This document shows, piece by piece, positions 51,053 through 60,340 of a stretch of DNA of 64,000 nt. How positions within the stretch are numbered: position 1 is the stretch's first letter; every line of letters starts with the position of its first letter. Location: assembly GCF_009765275.1 (NCBI RefSeq), contig NZ_VOPH01000010.1, forward strand, positions 62,001 through 126,000, read 5' to 3'. The DNA is from Chachezhania sediminis. GTDB taxonomy: Bacteria > Pseudomonadota > Alphaproteobacteria > Rhodobacterales > Rhodobacteraceae. Both the position numbers and the translations under genes were made by a program. The notes under the pieces were generated by a model. That model was not told the origin of the DNA, ran no database searches, and was given only the letters and a program-made list of their open reading frames with translations.

Positions 51053-53443
51053 TCACATGTCGCGCCAGTCGCCCGATTGCTCGAAGGCATGCGCTGCCTG
51101 GTAGATTTTCATCTCACCATAGTTCGGACCGACAAGCATCAGGCCGATGGGCAGGCCCTCGCTCAGGCCGCAGGGAATGCTCATCGCCGGCAGACCGCCG
51201 TTGAAGGGGGCTGTGTTGGCTGTCATCTCGAAGGCGCGCTGGACGTAAAGGCTCAGCGTGCAATCCGCGGGCGGGTGCGGCTGGGGCTTGACCGGCAGGG
51301 TCGGCAGCAGCAGCAGGTCGTATTGCTTCAGCGCCGCGTGATAGCGTTCGTTGACCTTGCGCATGATGTTCTGCGCCTTGCCGTAGAAGCGGCCCCGATA
51401 CATGCTTTGCGCATGTTCACCCACGAACATGCAGGCCTTCAGCGAATGGCTGAGTTCGTCGGCGCGGTTCTTCCACTGTGCCATGTGGTCGGTCATCGAT
51501 GGCAGGAACAGGCCCTTGTAGTTCGTGCCGGTCGAGTTCCCCCACATCATCCCGTCCTGCAGCCCTTCCAGCGTGATCGCGGTCCAGGCGTCCATGGCGG
51601 TGAAATGTTCGGGGACCGAAACCTCCTCGACACGCGCGCCCAGTTCGCGGAAGCGTTCGGCGGCCTGCATCACCTTCGCGTCGACATCCGGTTCGGAATT
51701 GGCGTGGTTGAAGCCTTCCTTCAGGATCCCGATCCGCATCCCGTGCGCGCCGCGTCCCAGCGCCTCCGTGTAGGAATATACGGTCGGGTTGTACTGCCGC
51801 GGGTCCAGCCCGTCGGGACCGGCCAGAACCTCCAGCAGCAGGGCGTTGTCGGCCACGGTCTTCGTCACCGGGCCCAGGTGGTCGATGGTCTGCTCGATCG
51901 GCATGGCGCCGGTATAGGGCACCAGCCCGTGGGTCGGCTTCATCCCGTAGACGCCGCAATTCGAAGCCGGGATCCGGATCGATCCGCCCTGGTCGCCCGC
52001 GATGGCCATGTCGACCTCTCCGGCCGCCACCAGCGCGGCAGAGCCGGAGGAGGAACCGCCCGCCATGTAGCCGCGCTTCCAAGGGTTGTGGACCGGGCCC
52101 TTGGCATTGGTATGGGATCCGCCCGAAAGACAGAAGTTCTCGCAATGGGCCTTGCCCGCGATGATCGCGCCCGCGTCCAGCATCCGCGTCACGATGGTCG
52201 CGTCGATTTCGGGCGTATAGCCTTCCATGATGGACGACCCGTTCATCAGGGGCACGCCCGCCAGGCAGATCGTATCCTTCAGCGCGATCCGCTTGCCGCG
52301 CAGCTTGCCGTCCGGGGCGCCGCGGACCTCGGTCTTGACGTACCAGGCGTTCAGCGGGTTCTCGGACGGGTCCGGGTGATAGCCGGGCGACCGTGGGTAA
52401 CGCACCTCGGGCAGGTAATCCGGCATTGCGTCAAGCCGGTCGTAGGACTGCAGGAAGGGTTCGATGATCTCGGTATATTCCAGCAGATCCTCGTCCGAGA
52501 GCGACATGCCAAAGCGCTCCGCCATGGCGCGCATCTGCGAAAGGGTGGGGCGTTTGATCGTCACGGTGTTCACCTTCGGGGAAGCATGGAGGGGCGTCGG
52601 CGCGGGCCGGTCGGCGCGGGCGGACCGGGAGGGCGCGGGATGCGTGCTGCTGCGCGGGGCAGAGGCCGGTGCCGCTGCGCTTGTCGATCTGGGTGCACTG
52701 TCCCGGCGGGTGCCGCGGGCGCCGAAGCCCAGAAGCTCGTCGACCCGCGCGCGGTCGGACAGGTCGGCGCGGGACAGCGTGCCGGTGATCCGGCCGCGTT
52801 CCAGCACCAGCACCCGGTCCGACAGGTCGGCGATGAAGTCGAAGTTCTGTTCGACCAGCAGCACCGACAGGCCGCGGCTTTCCCGCAGGTGCAGCAGCGT
52901 TTCGGCCATCTCTTCGATGATCGAGGGCTGGATGCCTTCGGTCGGCTCGTCCAGCAGCAGGAAATCCGGATGCCCCATCAGGCAGCGGGCCAGCGCCAGC
53001 AATTGCTGTTCACCGCCCGACAGTGCGCCGCCTTCGCGGTCCAGAAGCCGGGTCAGGCGGGGGAAGTCCTGAAGGACGTTCTCCATCACCTCTGCCTCGG
53101 ACCCCGCGCCATAGTCGTGCCAGGCGAACCGCAGGTTGTCGCGCACCGTCAGCTGCGGGAAGATCCCCCTGCCCTGCGGCACGTAGCCGATCCCCATCTG
53201 CCCGCGTTCGTTGGGCGCTGCACGGGTGATGTCGGTCTGGTCATAGCGGATCTGCCCCGATGTCGCGGGCAGGAACCCCATCAGCGTCTTCAGAAGCGTG
53301 GTCTTGCCCATGCCGTTGTGGCCCAGGACGCCCACGATCTCGTTCTCGGCCACCTCCAGGTCGATCCCGTGCAGGATCGGCACGCGGCCATAGCCGCCCG
53401 ACAGGCCCTGGGCGGACAGAAGGATATCTCGGTCTTCGGTCAT
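51053..53443 (-). CDS. Fusion of LivF-type ABC ATPase and amidase
   Basis: A 796-residue single frame. Residues 1-240 are a complete LivF/UrtE-type ATPase: Walker A GHNGMGKTTLL at 41-51, signature ALSGGEQQL at about 140, Walker B FLLLDEPTEG. Residues 241-290 are a Ser/Ala/Pro/Arg-rich linker. Residues 291-796 are an amidase-signature enzyme with Lys389 (ALKDT), a cis-Ser in AGGSSSGSAAL, and nucleophile Ser488 in GDQGGSIR. The ATG overlaps the LivG stop as TGATG. The import ATPase is thus covalently linked to an enzyme that can hydrolyse the imported amide. No stop codon or frameshift separates the two parts. Confidence 0.93.
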   Translation of the reverse strand: MTEDRDILLSAQGLSGGYGRVPILHGIDLEVAENEIVGVLGHNGMGKTTLLKTLMGFLPATSGQIRYDQTDITRAAPNERGQMGIGYVPQGRGIFPQLTVRDNLRFAWHDYGAGSEAEVMENVLQDFPRLTRLLDREGGALSGGEQQLLALARCLMGHPDFLLLDEPTEGIQPSIIEEMAETLLHLRESRGLSVLLVEQNFDFIADLSDRVLVLERGRITGTLSRADLSDRARVDELLGFGARGTRRDSAPRSTSAAAPASAPRSSTHPAPSRSARADRPAPTPLHASPKVNTVTIKRPTLSQMRAMAERFGMSLSDEDLLEYTEIIEPFLQSYDRLDAMPDYLPEVRYPRSPGYHPDPSENPLNAWYVKTEVRGAPDGKLRGKRIALKDTICLAGVPLMNGSSIMEGYTPEIDATIVTRMLDAGAIIAGKAHCENFCLSGGSHTNAKGPVHNPWKRGYMAGGSSSGSAALVAAGEVDMAIAGDQGGSIRIPASNCGVYGMKPTHGLVPYTGAMPIEQTIDHLGPVTKTVADNALLLEVLAGPDGLDPRQYNPTVYSYTEALGRGAHGMRIGILKEGFNHANSEPDVDAKVMQAAERFRELGARVEEVSVPEHFTAMDAWTAITLEGLQDGMMWGNSTGTNYKGLFLPSMTDHMAQWKNRADELSHSLKACMFVGEHAQSMYRGRFYGKAQNIMRKVNERYHAALKQYDLLLLPTLPVKPQPHPPADCTLSLYVQRAFEMTANTAPFNGGLPAMSIPCGLSEGLPIGLMLVGPNYGEMKIYQAAHAFEQSGDWRDM

Positions 53444-54159
53444 CAGGCCTTCTTTCCAAGGTAGACGCGGCGCACCGTCTCGTCCGTCATCACGCGGTCG
53501 ACATGGTCTTCCATCAGCACCCGTCCCTGGTGGAACACGGTGACCGTTTCGGCGATGGAGCGGATGAACTGCATGTCGTGTTCGACAATCACGACCGAAG
53601 CGGAGCGGGTGATGTCATGGATGATCTCCGTCATCCGGTCGACATCCTCGGCGCTCATGCCTGCCGCCGGTTCGTCCAGCAGCACCAGCCAGGGGTCGGT
53701 GACGATCACCAGGCCCAGTTCCACCCGCTGCCGTTCGCCATGGGCCAGCTGGCCCAGATCCGTCCGCGCGATAGGACCCAGCGACAGGCGGTCGATCACG
53801 TCGCCGGTGCGAGCGCGGGCTTCGGCCGGGTCGAAGAAGCGGCGGGCGGCCAGCCAGATGTTTTCGTGCACGCTGAGCGCGTCCATGACGTTCGGGGTCT
53901 GGGTCTTGATCCCCACCCCCAGCGAGGCGACCTGATGCGGCATCCAACCGGTCACATCCTGCCCGCGCATGAAGACATGCCCGTCGGACGGCGTCAGCAG
54001 GCCCGTCACGCATTTGAAGAAGGTGGATTTCCCGGCGCCGTTCGGCCCGATCAGGCAGCGCAGCTCGCGGTGCTTCAGCTTGAAATTCACGTTGTCGCTG
54101 GCCACGACCCCGCCGAAGCGCATCGTCAGGCCGGATGTTTCAAGGACGGTCTCAGCCAT
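53443..54159 (-). CDS. LivG-type ABC transporter ATPase
   Basis: A 238-residue ATPase of the branched-chain amino acid/urea/amide uptake family. It has Walker A GPNGAGKSTFFKCVTG, a QLAHGERQRVELG signature in place of LSxGxxR (seen in urea/amide LivG homologues), and Walker B WLVLLDEPAAGM. The ATG at 54159 overlaps the permease gene end by 8 bp. It partners the LivF half of the fusion protein. Confidence 0.93.
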   Translation of the reverse strand: MAETVLETSGLTMRFGGVVASDNVNFKLKHRELRCLIGPNGAGKSTFFKCVTGLLTPSDGHVFMRGQDVTGWMPHQVASLGVGIKTQTPNVMDALSVHENIWLAARRFFDPAEARARTGDVIDRLSLGPIARTDLGQLAHGERQRVELGLVIVTDPWLVLLDEPAAGMSAEDVDRMTEIIHDITRSASVVIVEHDMQFIRSIAETVTVFHQGRVLMEDHVDRVMTDETVRRVYLGKKA

Positions 54160-55180
54160 TTCGCGCCCTCCGCATGCGCCGTGCCGGGCGGCGGCGGACC
54201 TTGTGCCCGACCGACACCTGCCACAGCGCCCCGATGGCCGGGACAAGGCCACGCGGCAGGAACAGGACGAAGATCACCAGCACCAGCCCCATGATCAGCG
54301 TGTTGTCGATCATGCTTTGCTGACCCAGCAGGAATTTCAGGTACGCCAGACCCGCCGCCCCCACGATGGGTCCCAGCCGTGTGCCCAGGCCGCCGACGAT
54401 GCACCAGATGATGATTTCGGCCGACTGGCCCAGCGAAAAGAGCGTGGGCGTCACGATCTCGGCCCAGCTGGCGTAAAGCGCGCCGGCCAGTCCGGCGATG
54501 CCAGCCCCGGCGGCGAACAGGACCGTCTTCCGCGCGGCGACGTCATAGCCGATCAGGGCCATGCGGGTTTCATTCTCGCGGATGCCGATGGCGATGCGCC
54601 CGAAGGACGACCGCAGCAGCCAGGTGACCAGCAGGTAGACGATGATCAGCGCCACGGCGCAGACATAGTAATATGCGTCGCCCCAGATATAGGCGCCGGG
54701 ATCGCCGGGGACGTTCAGCGTCTGAAAACCGGGGATGCCGTTGAACCCGCCCATCCGCGCCTTGCCGATCACGTATTGCGGTCCGGCGGTCGAGTTGATG
54801 AACTTGAACAGGATCAGCGTGACGACCAGCGTGATCACCCCCAGATAGACGTCGGTCAGGCGGCCATAGAACATCATGGCACCCAGCAGCGCCGCAAAGC
54901 CCGCAGTCAGCAGCACAGCCAGGATCATCGGCAGCGTGCTTTCCCCCACATTCACGGCCGAGATGGCGTAGACATAGGCCCCCAGCCCGAAGAACGCGGC
55001 CTGCCCGAAGCACAGGATTCCGCCGAAGCCCCAGATCAGTCCAAGGCTCAGGCCCAGCATTCCGTAGATGATCAGCACGGTCAGCGTGTAGGTGGAAATC
55101 AGCATCGGCATCACGCCGATCAGGATCGCAGACACGACCAACGTGACGATCACGTCGCGGACGGCGGAACGGTCCATCAC
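54152..55180 (-). CDS. LivM-type ABC permease
   Basis: A 342-residue membrane permease with eight to ten hydrophobic segments and the LivM motifs YGMLGLSLGLIWGFGG and VGGLGTRLGPIVGA. The gene starts at GTG 55180 overlapping the LivH stop (GTGATG), or at the adjacent ATG. With LivH it forms the inner-membrane channel for the solute brought by the binding protein at 56107. Confidence 0.94.
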   Translation of the reverse strand: MMDRSAVRDVIVTLVVSAILIGVMPMLISTYTLTVLIIYGMLGLSLGLIWGFGGILCFGQAAFFGLGAYVYAISAVNVGESTLPMILAVLLTAGFAALLGAMMFYGRLTDVYLGVITLVVTLILFKFINSTAGPQYVIGKARMGGFNGIPGFQTLNVPGDPGAYIWGDAYYYVCAVALIIVYLLVTWLLRSSFGRIAIGIRENETRMALIGYDVAARKTVLFAAGAGIAGLAGALYASWAEIVTPTLFSLGQSAEIIIWCIVGGLGTRLGPIVGAAGLAYLKFLLGQQSMIDNTLIMGLVLVIFVLFLPRGLVPAIGALWQVSVGHKVRRRPARRMRRARNG

Positions 55181-56043
55181 AGCTTGCCCTTGAAGAAGCG
55201 GCTGGTGATCCCTTGCGGCATCAGCCGCAGCAGGATCACGGCGGCGACCAGCAACGCGACCTCTCCGATCACGGGCGAGATGGCGAAGGTGAAGACCTGG
55301 CTGACGAAACCGAAGGAGGTGGCCGAACTGACCAGCCCCGCGATCAGGGATGGTCCGCCCGCAATCACCGTGATGAAGGCCTTGGCGATATAGGCCCCGC
55401 CCGAGGTCGGGACCAATCCGACCAGCGGCGCCAGGATCGCACCGGCAAGGCCCGACAGGGCGGACCCGCAGAAGAAGGTCGCCATGTAGATCCGGTCGGG
55501 GCTGTAGCCCAGGGCCGCGGCCATGTCGGACCGCTGCATCGTGCCGCGCGCGATCAGACCGGCCCGGGTGCCCTTCAGCACCGCGTACATCAGCACGACC
55601 AGCAGGATCGCCACGACGATGATGAAGAAGTTGTAGCCGTTGATCTGGTAATCGCCGACGGCGAAACCCGGGATCGGCGTGGAAATGCCCGTCGTCGTGT
55701 TGCCGAAGATCATCGTGGCCAGCCCGATGAACACAAGGCTAAGGCCCCACGTGGCCAGCATCGTGTCGACCAGCCGCCCGTAGAGATGCCGGATCACCAG
55801 CCGTTCGACGATCAGACCGATCACACCCACGACCAGCGGCGCCACGATCAGCATGGCGATGAACACGTTCACCCCCAACTGGACCGCCGTGATGGTGGCA
55901 TAGCCGCCCATCATCATGAACTCGCCATGGGCAAGGTTGATGACCTTCATCATGCCGAACACGACCGCCAGCCCGGCGCTGATCAGCACAAGCGAGGCGA
56001 TGGCATAAAGCATCTCAACAAGGATGACGAAACTGATATCCAT
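55177..56043 (-). CDS. LivH-type ABC permease
   Basis: A 288-residue LivH-family permease with eight or so membrane helices and the typical LVLISAGLAVVFGMMKVIN opening followed by HGEFMMMGGY. It lies 63 bp after the binding-protein gene and overlaps livM by 4 bp. Gene order (binding protein, H, M, G, F) matches Fmd/Urt-type amide or urea importers. Confidence 0.94.
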   Translation of the reverse strand: MDISFVILVEMLYAIASLVLISAGLAVVFGMMKVINLAHGEFMMMGGYATITAVQLGVNVFIAMLIVAPLVVGVIGLIVERLVIRHLYGRLVDTMLATWGLSLVFIGLATMIFGNTTTGISTPIPGFAVGDYQINGYNFFIIVVAILLVVLMYAVLKGTRAGLIARGTMQRSDMAAALGYSPDRIYMATFFCGSALSGLAGAILAPLVGLVPTSGGAYIAKAFITVIAGGPSLIAGLVSSATSFGFVSQVFTFAISPVIGEVALLVAAVILLRLMPQGITSRFFKGKL

Positions 56044-56106
56044 GACGGCCTGTTCTGCGACGGATGGGGGCTGCGGGGCGACGGGCGCCGCCCCGCGGGA
56101 CGAGGA

Positions 56107-57336
56107 TCAGATCTCGATCTCGTACTGCATGTTGTCGTCGGGGTTTTCCTGCAGGTTGCAGACCGCCTGCGTGTCGACGGGCGCGACCTGGTTCAGGGTC
56201 TCGACCACCTTCATCTTCTGGTCCTCGACCTCCATGATATGCACGTCGAGAATGGCATGGTGGGTCTGCGGATCGATGGCGATGTTGCCCGCCGGGCCGA
56301 CGATGGAAATCCCGCTTTCCAGCGCCTCGACCACCGCGTCGTGTTCAAGGCTACCGGCCTTCTTCACGCCTTCGGCCCACAGCATGATGCCCTGATAGGT
56401 CGAAACGGCCAGTTCATGGATCCCGGTCGTATCGCCGTAAGCCGCCTTCCACTTCTCCTTGAAGGCCTTGTTTTCCGGCGTGTCCAGTTCCTGCGAGTAG
56501 TTGTAAGCCACCATGATCCCGTCGCCCTCGGCCGAGGTCAGGACCTTGTGTTCGTTGCCCACGCCCATCGTGGTCGACGCCAGCGGGATTTTCGTGTTCA
56601 TGCCGGCCGCCGCCCATTGACGGAAGAACGACAGATGCGCGCCGCCGACCAGCGGGGCCACGACCAGATCGGGCGAAGCCTGCTGGATCTTGGTGATGGT
56701 CGACCCGAAGTCCGACACGTCCAGCGGGAAAAAGTCGGTCGCCACGACCTCGCCGCCGTTTTCTTCCACGAATTTCTGGATCCAGCGCGCGGTGATCTGA
56801 CCGTAATTATAGTCCGCGGCCAGGATATAGACCTTGGGCCCGGACTTCTTCATCGCGTAGGGGACCAGCACCTCGACCTGTTGGGTCGGCGTCACGCCGG
56901 TGACGAAGATGTTGCGGTCGCAGACGCCGCCTTCATACTGGACGTTGTAGAAATACAGCGTGTCGGTCTTGCGCATCGTCTGGCGGATCGCTTCGCGCGA
57001 GGCCGACAGGATCCCGCCATGCACCACGTCGACACGGTCTTGCCGGGTCAGCTTCTGGGCATACTGGGAATAAAGCGCCATGTCCGACTGGGTGTCGTAA
57101 TCGATTATCTCGACCTGGCGTCCCAGAAGGCCCCCGGCCGCATTGATGTCGGCCACCGCCAGCCGCGTCGCCTGGTCCATCGGCTTGCCATAGGCGTCGA
57201 AGATGCCCGAGGTGTCGAGGATCGAGCCCAGCTTGATCGTGTCCGCCGCAAGGGCCGCGCGGGGCAGCAGGGAAGCCGTGGCGAGGGCAGCGGCGCCGGC
57301 GCCAAGGAATTCTCTCCTTTTCAGAGACATCTTCAT
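56107..57336 (-). CDS. Amide/urea-type ABC substrate-binding protein, Tat-exported
   Basis: A 409-residue periplasmic binding protein. The N-terminus KRREFLGAGAAALATASLL looks like a Tat signal (RR-x-FL). The mature domain resembles FmdD/UrtA-type amide and urea receptors (GSILDTSGIFDAYGKPMDQA, VVHGGILSASREAIR). It starts at 57336 with a GGAGG site. Its ligand is probably a short amide, given the amidase fused to the cognate ATPase (inference). Confidence 0.92.
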   Translation of the reverse strand: MKMSLKRREFLGAGAAALATASLLPRAALAADTIKLGSILDTSGIFDAYGKPMDQATRLAVADINAAGGLLGRQVEIIDYDTQSDMALYSQYAQKLTRQDRVDVVHGGILSASREAIRQTMRKTDTLYFYNVQYEGGVCDRNIFVTGVTPTQQVEVLVPYAMKKSGPKVYILAADYNYGQITARWIQKFVEENGGEVVATDFFPLDVSDFGSTITKIQQASPDLVVAPLVGGAHLSFFRQWAAAGMNTKIPLASTTMGVGNEHKVLTSAEGDGIMVAYNYSQELDTPENKAFKEKWKAAYGDTTGIHELAVSTYQGIMLWAEGVKKAGSLEHDAVVEALESGISIVGPAGNIAIDPQTHHAILDVHIMEVEDQKMKVVETLNQVAPVDTQAVCNLQENPDDNMQYEIEI

Positions 57337-57383
57337 GTCCTCCGTTGTTGGGTTTCTGTCGTGTGGGGAAAGGTGACTTCAGG

Positions 57384-58991
57384 TCACTCTTCAGGTTTGG
57401 GTTTGGGGATGTCCTTGCCCCGCATCTTGGTGGCGTAGTCGGCCGTGCGTCCGGCCGTGGCCACGTCGAAATCCAGCCCGATTTCCTCGCCCATCTGCTT
57501 CATCGCGGGCAGGCGCACGGCCATGCCCAGGATCTGGTCCATGGCCGAACCAAAGGCGCTGTCGCCCCCGCCATCGCCCATGCCGCCGCCGCCCAGCCCG
57601 CCGATATGGTTGATGCGGATCGAGTCGATCTTTTCGACCGGCTTCATCATCTGGGTCATGATTTCGGGCATGCGGTCCAGCTTGCGCTCTTCCAGCCGCA
57701 TCCGAATCACGGCGTCGCTCAGCGTGTTTTCTGCCTGGTTCAGGGCTGCACGGCCCGCGGCCTGCGCTTCCATCGCGGCCTTTTCCGCATTGGCGGCAGT
57801 GGTCTTGGCCGACGCATCGGCCTGCGCCCTGGCCAGCAGGGTGCCGACATCGCTTTTCACGCGGGCATCTTCCAGTTCGATGTCGCGTTCCTGCTTCATC
57901 CGCGCGATCTCGCGTTCGCGCTGGGTGACGGCGCGTTCCTTCTGGGCCTGCACGCTTTCCGCGGCGAGGATCACCTGGGCGCGGGCCTCTTCCTCGGCGG
58001 CCTTGGCTGCGGCTTCCTTGGCGCGGGCCTGCGCCAGCCGTATGTCGTTGGCGATCTTGGCCTCTTCCAGCTCCAGCAGGGCCTGCATCTCGGCCTTGCG
58101 CAGCGCCTCGTCATTGGCGACCTGCGCAGATTTGGTTTCCCGCTCCTGCACGATCCGCGCGGTTTCCGACGCCCGCCGTGCCTCGGCCCTTGCCGTGGCA
58201 GACCGGCTTTCCGCCTCGGCTTCCAGCCGCGCCAGGTATTCCTGCTGTGCGATTTCCGCTTCGCGCTCGGCGCGTTGCAGTTCGATCTGGCGCTGGTGCT
58301 GGGCCAGCCGGTGTTCGCGCAGTACGGTTTCTGTCGTCGTCTCGATGGCGATGCGGGCCTTGCGCTCTTCCGCCACCAGCTCCGCCAGCCGCCGCATGCC
58401 GCGGGCGTTGAAGGCGTTGTTCTCGTCCCGCTGGCTCAGGTCGCTTTGATCGACGGCCACAAGCGAGGCCGAAACAAGATCCAGCCCCAGCCGCTCCGCC
58501 TGACGCGCCACGGTTTCCGAAACTTCCTCGGAGAAGGCCGCGCGGCCGATGTGGATGTCGCCCAGGCTGCGGCTGGCGGCAGCGGTCTGGACCGCGCTGG
58601 CCAGCGTTCCGCCCAGGACCTCCTCGAAGGCCTCGCCGCTGCGGGCGATCCGGTGGCCCAGGGCTTGCGCCGCAACGGCGATGCCCGCGGGTTCGGGGCT
58701 GACACGCAGTTCGAATTCCATGACGATGTCGGCACGCAACTGGTCGCCGGTCAACACAGCCTCGCGGCCCGTCCGGGTCAGCTTGATCGCCGCGGTCTGC
58801 ATCGAAATACGCTGAAGTTGGTGCACGATGGGCAGCGCCACGCAGCCGCCATCGGTCAGCACCCGGCGGCCGCCCATCCCCGTCCGTACCAGCGCGGTTT
58901 CAAGCGTCGCCTTGGCATAGAAACGCTGAAGGAACCAGATCCCGATCAGCAGCAGGACCACGAAGATGATAAGGGCCGAAATCCAGAACAA
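57384..58991 (-). CDS. Flotillin-like SPFH/band 7 protein
   Basis: A 535-residue protein starting at TTG (58991), supported by GGAGG nine bases upstream. One N-terminal membrane segment (about residues 3-21) leads to an SPFH domain (about 30-200). Then comes a long coiled coil rich in Glu/Ala/Arg (about 200-440) and a Gly-rich tail (GGLGGGGMGDGGG). This is the layout of flotillin/YqiK proteins, which form membrane microdomain scaffolds. Its place directly upstream of the ABC importer, 47 bp away and in the same direction, suggests co-expression. MarR-type operator sequences lie before it. Confidence 0.9.
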   Translation of the reverse strand: MFWISALIIFVVLLLIGIWFLQRFYAKATLETALVRTGMGGRRVLTDGGCVALPIVHQLQRISMQTAAIKLTRTGREAVLTGDQLRADIVMEFELRVSPEPAGIAVAAQALGHRIARSGEAFEEVLGGTLASAVQTAAASRSLGDIHIGRAAFSEEVSETVARQAERLGLDLVSASLVAVDQSDLSQRDENNAFNARGMRRLAELVAEERKARIAIETTTETVLREHRLAQHQRQIELQRAEREAEIAQQEYLARLEAEAESRSATARAEARRASETARIVQERETKSAQVANDEALRKAEMQALLELEEAKIANDIRLAQARAKEAAAKAAEEEARAQVILAAESVQAQKERAVTQREREIARMKQERDIELEDARVKSDVGTLLARAQADASAKTTAANAEKAAMEAQAAGRAALNQAENTLSDAVIRMRLEERKLDRMPEIMTQMMKPVEKIDSIRINHIGGLGGGGMGDGGGDSAFGSAMDQILGMAVRLPAMKQMGEEIGLDFDVATAGRTADYATKMRGKDIPKPKPEE

Positions 58992-59063
58992 TACGTGTGC
59001 CTCCGCTGCCCGCAGCCCCGTGCTTTCGGGGCGACTCCTGACGACAATCAGAGGTTACGAAAT

Positions 59064-59104
59064 TTGCTTTCCATTTCAAGTAATTTATTTGATTTGGAAA
59101 GCAA
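59064..59104. promoter_or_regulatory. AT-rich inverted repeat before the SPFH gene, MarR-type operator
   Basis: TTGCTTTCCA (59064-59073) and TGGAAAGCAA (59095-59104) are perfect 10-bp inverted arms 21 bp apart. The complement of 59082-59100 is TTTCCAAATCAAATAAATT, which matches 18 of 19 bases at 60297-60315 before the MarR gene. Position fits control of the SPFH-ABC-amidase operon. Confidence 0.68.
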
Positions 59105-59121
59105 TTTGAAAATACGTTATA

Positions 59122-60216
59122 TTACAATGGCTTGAAGTCGCAGAACTGCAGGCCGTCGGCGCGTGCCAGATAGACGGTCGGCCGGCCCTGCCCCGAGGTG
59201 CAGGACCGGCTGCGCCCCGACAGATAGCGGACCGGCAGGGCATCCCGTGTGGACGCGCCGCGCCAGCGGTCTCCGTGGTTGCAAAGCAGCGACGAGAGAT
59301 AGTTCACTCCTTCGTAGCACGATTGCCCCAACGCATTCAGCGCCGGGGCAAAGTCGCCGTGCATGGTGTGATAGCGTTCCTTGAAGGCGGCGTTCGCATC
59401 GGTCGACAGGGCGCCGAAATAGGACGACACGGCGAAGAGCCGCTCCAGGTTGCCCGCCCCGCAGGCCATCAGGCCGTTTTCCTCGATCGCGCAAGACAGG
59501 CGGATGATCCTGCGGTGCAGGCCCATCTTCCCGAACACCCGGTTGAAGTCGACGGCATCCTGCCCCACCAGCGACACCAGCACCGCATCGGCGCCCGACG
59601 CTTCCAGCGCTTCGGCGACCGGCCGCATCCTGGAAAAGCCGAAGGGCAGGTACTGCTCCATCACCACCTGGACATCCAGCGACTTCAGCAGGTCCTTGGC
59701 ATAGTTGTGGGAACTGCGCGGCCAGACGTAATCGTTGCCGATCAGCGCCCATTTCCGCGGGCGATAGGTGGTCTGAAGCCGCGAGATGGCCGGGCCCAGC
59801 TGTTCGTGCGGCGTTTCGCCAATGGCAAAGAGGCCCGGCGTCGACTCTCCGCCTTCATAAAGCGGGGTATAGATGTAAGGAATGCGTTGGCGGACGACCT
59901 TCGACAGCCGCTGGCGGATCGCGCTGATATGCATGCCGACGATGGCGTCGATGGCCCCCATGTCGATCAGGTCGTTCACGATCTCCTCGACCGGTTCTGC
60001 TGCCTCGACCGCGGCGTCGATCATGATCAGCTGCACCTTGCGCCCGTCGATGCCACTGGCGCGGTTCAGCTCGGCCACCGCGACCTGCGCGGATGAAATG
60101 CAGGACGGCGCCCAGATGCCGGCGGATCCGCACAGCGGGATCAGCAGCGCGACGCGAAAACAGTCCGACCGGGCCAGAAGCCCGCTCTCGCGGAAAACCG
60201 CAAGTTCCATCGGCAT
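59122..60216 (-). CDS. AmiC-like periplasmic-binding-fold sensor without signal peptide
   Basis: A 364-residue type I periplasmic-binding-fold protein resembling AmiC, the cytoplasmic amide sensor of Pseudomonas, and related ABC receptors (VALLIPLCGSAGIWAPS, AVAELNRASGIDGRKV, ALIGNDYVWPRSSHNYAK). From ATG 60216 there is no hydrophobic leader or Tat motif, so it should stay in the cytoplasm. Longer in-frame starts would run through the operator. It lies between the MarR gene (divergent) and the importer operon (same direction). A role as ligand sensor for the amide operon is likely but inferred. Confidence 0.84.
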   Translation of the reverse strand: MPMELAVFRESGLLARSDCFRVALLIPLCGSAGIWAPSCISSAQVAVAELNRASGIDGRKVQLIMIDAAVEAAEPVEEIVNDLIDMGAIDAIVGMHISAIRQRLSKVVRQRIPYIYTPLYEGGESTPGLFAIGETPHEQLGPAISRLQTTYRPRKWALIGNDYVWPRSSHNYAKDLLKSLDVQVVMEQYLPFGFSRMRPVAEALEASGADAVLVSLVGQDAVDFNRVFGKMGLHRRIIRLSCAIEENGLMACGAGNLERLFAVSSYFGALSTDANAAFKERYHTMHGDFAPALNALGQSCYEGVNYLSSLLCNHGDRWRGASTRDALPVRYLSGRSRSCTSGQGRPTVYLARADGLQFCDFKPL

Positions 60217-60288
60217 GGACTCGTCCGCCGAAACCCGTCCCAAGGCATGTCCCCCCCGCGCAACCGGGATAATCCGGACATAGCAATT

Positions 60289-60315
60289 GAAACTAGTTTC
60301 CAAGTCAAATAAATT
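60289..60315. promoter_or_regulatory. MarR operator with palindrome GAAACTAGTTTC
   Basis: A perfect 12-bp palindrome (60289-60300) merges into TTTCCAAGTCAAATAAATT (60297-60315), the same element found before the SPFH operon. It ends 25 bp before the MarR start and lies in the divergent promoter of the AmiC-like gene. Confidence 0.7.
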
Positions 60316-60340
60316 GAGGCCGAGCAAGCCTGGATCCACG

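Noticed and set aside
60287-60340. Earlier TTG start for the MarR protein
   Set aside because: It would place the palindromic operator inside the gene, and the 18 added residues are unlike MarR. The ATG at 60341 fits.
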